This document shows, piece after piece, positions 6,565 through 9,435 of a stretch of DNA of 9,435 bases. The position numbers and the translations under genes were made by a program. The stretch is from Planctomycetaceae bacterium. Lineage in GTDB: Bacteria > Planctomycetota > Planctomycetia > Pirellulales > Thermoguttaceae. Position 1 is the first letter of the stretch. Every line of letters begins with the position of its first letter. Under the pieces are notes generated by a model. It worked only from the letters and a program-made list of their open reading frames with translations, was not told the DNA's origin and did not search any database. The stretch spans positions 1-9,435 of the forward strand of contig JAISBG010000690.1 of assembly GCA_031266315.1 (NCBI GenBank), given 5' to 3'.

Positions 6565-7670
6565 CAGTCGGTTATGGTTGGATTTGTTCGATGAACGCGG
6601 CGTAATTGACCGCAAGCGGCTCCGATTTTATCGCCTTTACGAAAACGAACTTTGACCTGAATTCCTTTTAATTCGAGTTGTCCGGCAAACCACGCAACCG
6701 TTTTCGCGGAAGGCGTTTGAAAATTCAATCCCAACACTGGATTCAACGGAATAATATTGATAATCGCGGTTCGGTTTTTCAACAAACGAACCAATTGCTG
6801 AATATGTTCCGGTTGATCATTGAGACCGGCAATGAGTGTGTATTCAAATGTAACACGGCGACCCGTTTGTTCAAAATAATCGTCGGACGCTTTTAGAATT
6901 TCATCAATACCGGAAAATCGGTTTTGCGGAATAATTTGAGTTCGCAGTTCATCATTGGGAGCGTGTAAAGAAACCGCAAGTTTATATCCTTTACCGTTAC
7001 GAACAACTGATTCGGCAAGTTTCCGAATACCTGACGGAATTCCAACCGTCGAAATTGTTACACGCCGTACACTTAAATCCAATCCCTCTGAAGCCGTTGC
7101 CTCATTCAACGCCGAAAGAAGTGCGTCAAGATTGAGCAACGGTTCACCTATTCCCATCACCACAACATGCGTCAACCGTTCGTGATCGGGAAGCAGAGAA
7201 TTGAGCCGCAAAAATTGTTCCAATATTTCACCTCGCGACAAATTCCGTACAAAACCATCTCTCCCGCTAGCACAAAAAACACAACCCATTGCACAACCAA
7301 CCTGAGTGCTGATACATGCTGTTCGGTGATTACGGTTATCTCGAAGAAGAACACATTCAACACGTTCTCCATCGCTCCATTCAATCAGAAGTTTTTCTGT
7401 TGAATCGTCGGACTGGTGATGCGCTGACTCTCTGCCTTGCAAAACGGAACCGAATTGCTCCGTAAGAATTTTTCGCGTTTCTTTCGATAAATCGGTCATT
7501 TTATCGAAGGACATTGTTTTTCGCGCGAAAATCCAACGCCGAATCTGATTAAGCCGAAATTGGGGTAATCCCAATCCGGTCAGAATTGCCGATAAGTCTG
7601 CCGGAAGATATTCGAGGAATTTCCGTTCGAGGCAACTCTGTTCAAGGAACTTGCGATTATCTGAATTCAT
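6564..7670 (-). CDS. rlmN: Dual-specificity RNA methyltransferase RlmN (23S rRNA A2503, tRNA A37)
   Basis: A 368-residue radical SAM enzyme of normal family length. The iron-sulfur cluster cysteines are in CAMGCVFC (C126, C130, C133). The two catalytic cysteines of the RlmN mechanism are present: C119 in ACISTQVGC, and C353 in GAACGQL near the C-terminus, which carries the methyl group. GIGEPLLN (173-180) is the conserved SAM-binding GEP motif. The enzyme adds a C2 methyl to A2503 of 23S rRNA and, in Escherichia coli, to A37 of some tRNAs, using two SAM molecules. An N-terminal helical accessory domain (about 1-90) for RNA binding is present. The start is fixed by AAGGAGGA at 7681-7688, ten bases upstream. 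It converges on the lipoprotein gene with only 52 bases between stops. Cfr is excluded by the organisation and motif context typical of a housekeeping RlmN, though sequence comparison would settle it. Confidence 0.95.
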   Translation of the reverse strand: MNSDNRKFLEQSCLERKFLEYLPADLSAILTGLGLPQFRLNQIRRWIFARKTMSFDKMTDLSKETRKILTEQFGSVLQGRESAHHQSDDSTEKLLIEWSDGERVECVLLRDNRNHRTACISTQVGCAMGCVFCASGRDGFVRNLSRGEILEQFLRLNSLLPDHERLTHVVVMGIGEPLLNLDALLSALNEATASEGLDLSVRRVTISTVGIPSGIRKLAESVVRNGKGYKLAVSLHAPNDELRTQIIPQNRFSGIDEILKASDDYFEQTGRRVTFEYTLIAGLNDQPEHIQQLVRLLKNRTAIINIIPLNPVLGLNFQTPSAKTVAWFAGQLELKGIQVKVRFRKGDKIGAACGQLRRVHRTNPTITD

Positions 7671-7680
7671 TCTGTTTTTG

Positions 7681-7688
7681 TCCTCCTT
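7681..7688 (-). promoter_or_regulatory. Strong Shine-Dalgarno of rlmN
   Basis: AAGGAGGA on the minus strand, ten bases from the ATG at 7670. It is the best match to the anti-Shine-Dalgarno in the window and shows this organism uses canonical ribosome binding, which makes the absence of one before 4475 more telling. Confidence 0.75.
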
Positions 7689-7870
7689 AATCTAAAAAAA
7701 TTTTCAAAGAAATAAAAATCTTAAAGAAATAGTCGGTTGGAAGGAACCGTCCCCCCTTGCAAAAAAACGTCAAATGGTTTTAATATTTTAGTAAATACAA
7801 TTATGTTGATAGAAAAACTATTTTTTGGTGGTACTTAGTTCATTTTAACGTTATTGGCAACATATTTTGA

Positions 7871-7944
<74 letters not shown>

Positions 7945-8004
7945 CTGTAAAGGAGTGGAAGTATTACAAGGATTGCTTCACGCTTAACTTTAAACTTGAA
8001 CTCT

Positions 8005-8050
8005 AAAAAATCCCTCTCTCTGGGTCTTTCGCCTGAGAGAGGGATTTTTT
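8005..8050. terminator. Strong, probably bidirectional terminator after tRNA-Arg
   Basis: A perfect 16-bp inverted repeat: AAAAAATCCCTCTCTC (8005-8020) and its complement (8035-8050), with a 14-base loop. The GC-containing part (CCCTCTCTC/GAGAGAGGG) is flanked by A6 and T6, giving a T run downstream on both strands. It ends the tRNA transcript and insulates argJ, so argJ must have its own promoter after it. Confidence 0.88.
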
Positions 8051-8092
8051 CATACCATTCAAAATAAAACCATAAACAATTTCTGAAATCTA

Positions 8093-9289
8093 ATGAACAT
8101 TTATCTTCCTAAAGGTTATCGGTTTGCGGCGGTTCATTGTGGTTTGAAATCAGACCCGATGTTATTGGATCTTTCGCTTATTATTTCGGATATTCCTGCT
8201 GTTGCCGCCGGAGTGTTCACGCCCAATCTGGTTTGCGGTGCGCCGGTTCAGGTGGACAGAAACCGTGTTCCCGGTCAGGGATTTCGGGCGATTGTTGCTA
8301 ATAGCCGTTACGCTAACGCTTGCACCGGTGAGCAGGGAATCCGCGACGCGGAAGAGATGGCGGCGTTGGCGGCGCAAAGCGTCGGCGGTCATGCCCAACA
8401 AGGACTCGTTATGTCAACCGGTGTGATCGGTACCCAGTTGCCAATGGATAAAATCCGAAACGGTATTGCAGCCGCTTCCACAAAACTTGCCGCGTCGGAA
8501 ACCGAATTTCTCAATGCGGCACGAGGAATTATGACGACGGATACTGTGGAAAAATATGTTACAAAATTATTGACACTTAAAAACGGCGAAATTATTACCG
8601 TAGCCGGAATTTGTAAAGGTGCCGCAATGATTGCTCCGAAACTCGCGACAATGCTGGCTGTTATTGTTACGGATGCCGCTTTGGAACCGTCTGTTGCTCA
8701 AAAACTCCTTCAAACTGCCGCAGAAGAATCGTTCAACTGTATTTCGGTTGAAGGTCATACAAGCACTTCCGATACGTTGTTACTGTTGGCGAACGGAGCC
8801 GCCCAGCCAACTCCGCTTCATGGAGAAAACCTCGAACTGTTCGCAAACACTCTTCGCGAACTTTGTATTGAACTCGCCGTCAAAATCCCAGAAGACGGCG
8901 AAGGAGCGTCTCATTTGATTACAATTGATGTTGAAGGTTGCAAAACGCGCGATGACGCCAAAATAATTGCACGAAAAATTGCCGAAGACGCATTGGTTAA
9001 AACCGCGATTTGCGGAGCCGATCCCAACTGGGGCAGAATCGTTTCCGCATCAGGAACTGCCGGCGTATTTTATGATCCGAAAAAAGTTTCGTTAAAACTC
9101 AATGGTTTTGAATTATTCAAAAACGGCGAACCAATTCCTTTCGATAAAAAGAACATTTCCGATTCCATTCGCAACAATCGCGCTACACATATTCTGCTGA
9201 TATTCGGTGAAGGCGATACTGGAATCCGTTTCTGGACAACCGACCTGACCACTGAATATGTTCGCCTCAATTCAGATTATACAACCTGA
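8093..9289 (+). CDS. argJ: Bifunctional ornithine acetyltransferase/N-acetylglutamate synthase ArgJ
   Basis: A 398-residue protein, full length for the family. The self-cleavage site is in APKLATMLA: cleavage before T186 makes the alpha and beta chains and exposes Thr186 as the N-terminal nucleophile. Other family motifs are STGVIG (108-113, oxyanion hole), PMDKI (117-121), KGAAMIAP (175-182), DGEGASHL (268-275), ADPNWGRI (309-316) and a conserved C-terminus ending NSDYTT. ArgJ transfers the acetyl group from N-acetylornithine to glutamate in the cyclic arginine pathway; many versions also use acetyl-CoA, which cannot be decided here. An oddity is SRYANACTG at 71-79, where the common form is SGNANACTG. 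No Shine-Dalgarno precedes ATG 8093, and an in-frame TGA three codons upstream rules out a longer start. A possible promoter (TTTTCA 8047-8052, 18 bases, CATAAA 8071-8076) would leave a leader of about ten bases. No other arginine genes are adjacent. Confidence 0.95.
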   Translation: MNIYLPKGYRFAAVHCGLKSDPMLLDLSLIISDIPAVAAGVFTPNLVCGAPVQVDRNRVPGQGFRAIVANSRYANACTGEQGIRDAEEMAALAAQSVGGHAQQGLVMSTGVIGTQLPMDKIRNGIAAASTKLAASETEFLNAARGIMTTDTVEKYVTKLLTLKNGEIITVAGICKGAAMIAPKLATMLAVIVTDAALEPSVAQKLLQTAAEESFNCISVEGHTSTSDTLLLLANGAAQPTPLHGENLELFANTLRELCIELAVKIPEDGEGASHLITIDVEGCKTRDDAKIIARKIAEDALVKTAICGADPNWGRIVSASGTAGVFYDPKKVSLKLNGFELFKNGEPIPFDKKNISDSIRNNRATHILLIFGEGDTGIRFWTTDLTTEYVRLNSDYTT

Positions 9290-9320
9290 AAACTTCCCTA
9301 TTCCAAATGATAATTTCAGA

Positions 9321-9435
9321 GTAACTTCCCAAAACCTATATTTTTTGACATGATTTACAGGATAAAATCAAATAAAATCCAGTAAATCATGTATATCTTG
9401 TCAAAAAATAATCTTTGCTATTTGCTAAAAGTTTT
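9321..9435. mobile_element. MITE-like element, second copy, cut by the window end
   Basis: This aligns with the copy at 5717-5843 over its whole visible length: GTAACTTCCCAAAACCTAT at the left end, the TTTTTTGACA-GATTTACA segment, the shared ATAAAATCCAGTAAAT-like core, TATCTTGTCAAAAAA and TAATCTTTGCTA. It lacks nine interior bases present in the other copy and has a 7-base direct duplication (TTTGCTA twice near 9415-9427). The right end reads AAAAGTTTT when the window stops, where AGGTTTTTAGAAGTTGC is expected. It lies about 30 bases after argJ, again just behind a stop codon. Confidence 0.65.

Noticed and set aside
8005..8050. Riboswitch upstream of argJ
   Set aside because: The structure is a single perfect stem with A and T tracts on either side, fully explained as a terminator after the tRNA; no conserved aptamer motif is visible.

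Overview
The window reads as chromosomal DNA from a planctomycete with an AT-rich genome (genes moderately AT-rich, intergenic DNA strongly so, judged by eye). The main evidence is two genes of the DUF1559 prepilin-like family, which is greatly expanded in Planctomycetota. One is followed by a small lipoprotein with a carboxypeptidase-regulatory/transthyretin-like look, a pairing typical of that phylum. A BatD-like protein and a DUF58 protein fit the same picture. The exact lineage cannot be told from this sequence; a gut or host-associated Pirellulales-like group is a guess.

Layout. Positions 5-3805 are read on the minus strand in the order DUF58 protein (2942-3805), a 516-base spacer full of inverted repeats, a truncated 92-residue DUF1559 prepilin (2147-2425), then a BatD-like membrane protein (5-2041). 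DUF58 and BatD proteins normally belong to one MoxR/Bat gene cluster; here it is stretched apart by the spacer and the prepilin remnant, and no MoxR gene lies next to DUF58. After a 611-base AT-rich divergent intergenic region, the plus strand carries a full-length DUF1559 protein (4475-5710) and a lipoprotein (5975-6511) with a terminator at 6536-6564. Between them lie a MITE-like element and a 13-bp tandem array. On the minus strand, rlmN (6564-7670) converges on that pair. A tRNA-Arg(ACG) (7871-7944) with a strong terminator (8005-8050) and argJ (8093-9289) follow on the plus strand. The window ends inside a second copy of the MITE-like element.

The observation most worth following is at the start of the full-length DUF1559 gene. 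A consensus -10 box and a good Shine-Dalgarno sequence lead to an ATG at 4417, but that frame stops after 28 codons. A run of eight G (4485-4492) sits at the point where loss of one G would fuse this start to the prepilin frame. This looks like a contingency (phase-variable) switch on a surface or secreted prepilin-like protein, or else a sequencing or assembly error in a homopolymer.

Other points of interest are the non-autonomous element (127 bp, perfect 17-bp terminal inverted repeats, flanking CTAAAA direct repeats) inserted into a tandem array directly after a stop codon, and a cluster of four related inverted-repeat arms in the Bat-region spacer that could fold in two mutually exclusive ways. 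rlmN, argJ and the tRNA are ordinary housekeeping genes. No new multi-gene defence or biosynthetic system is visible.
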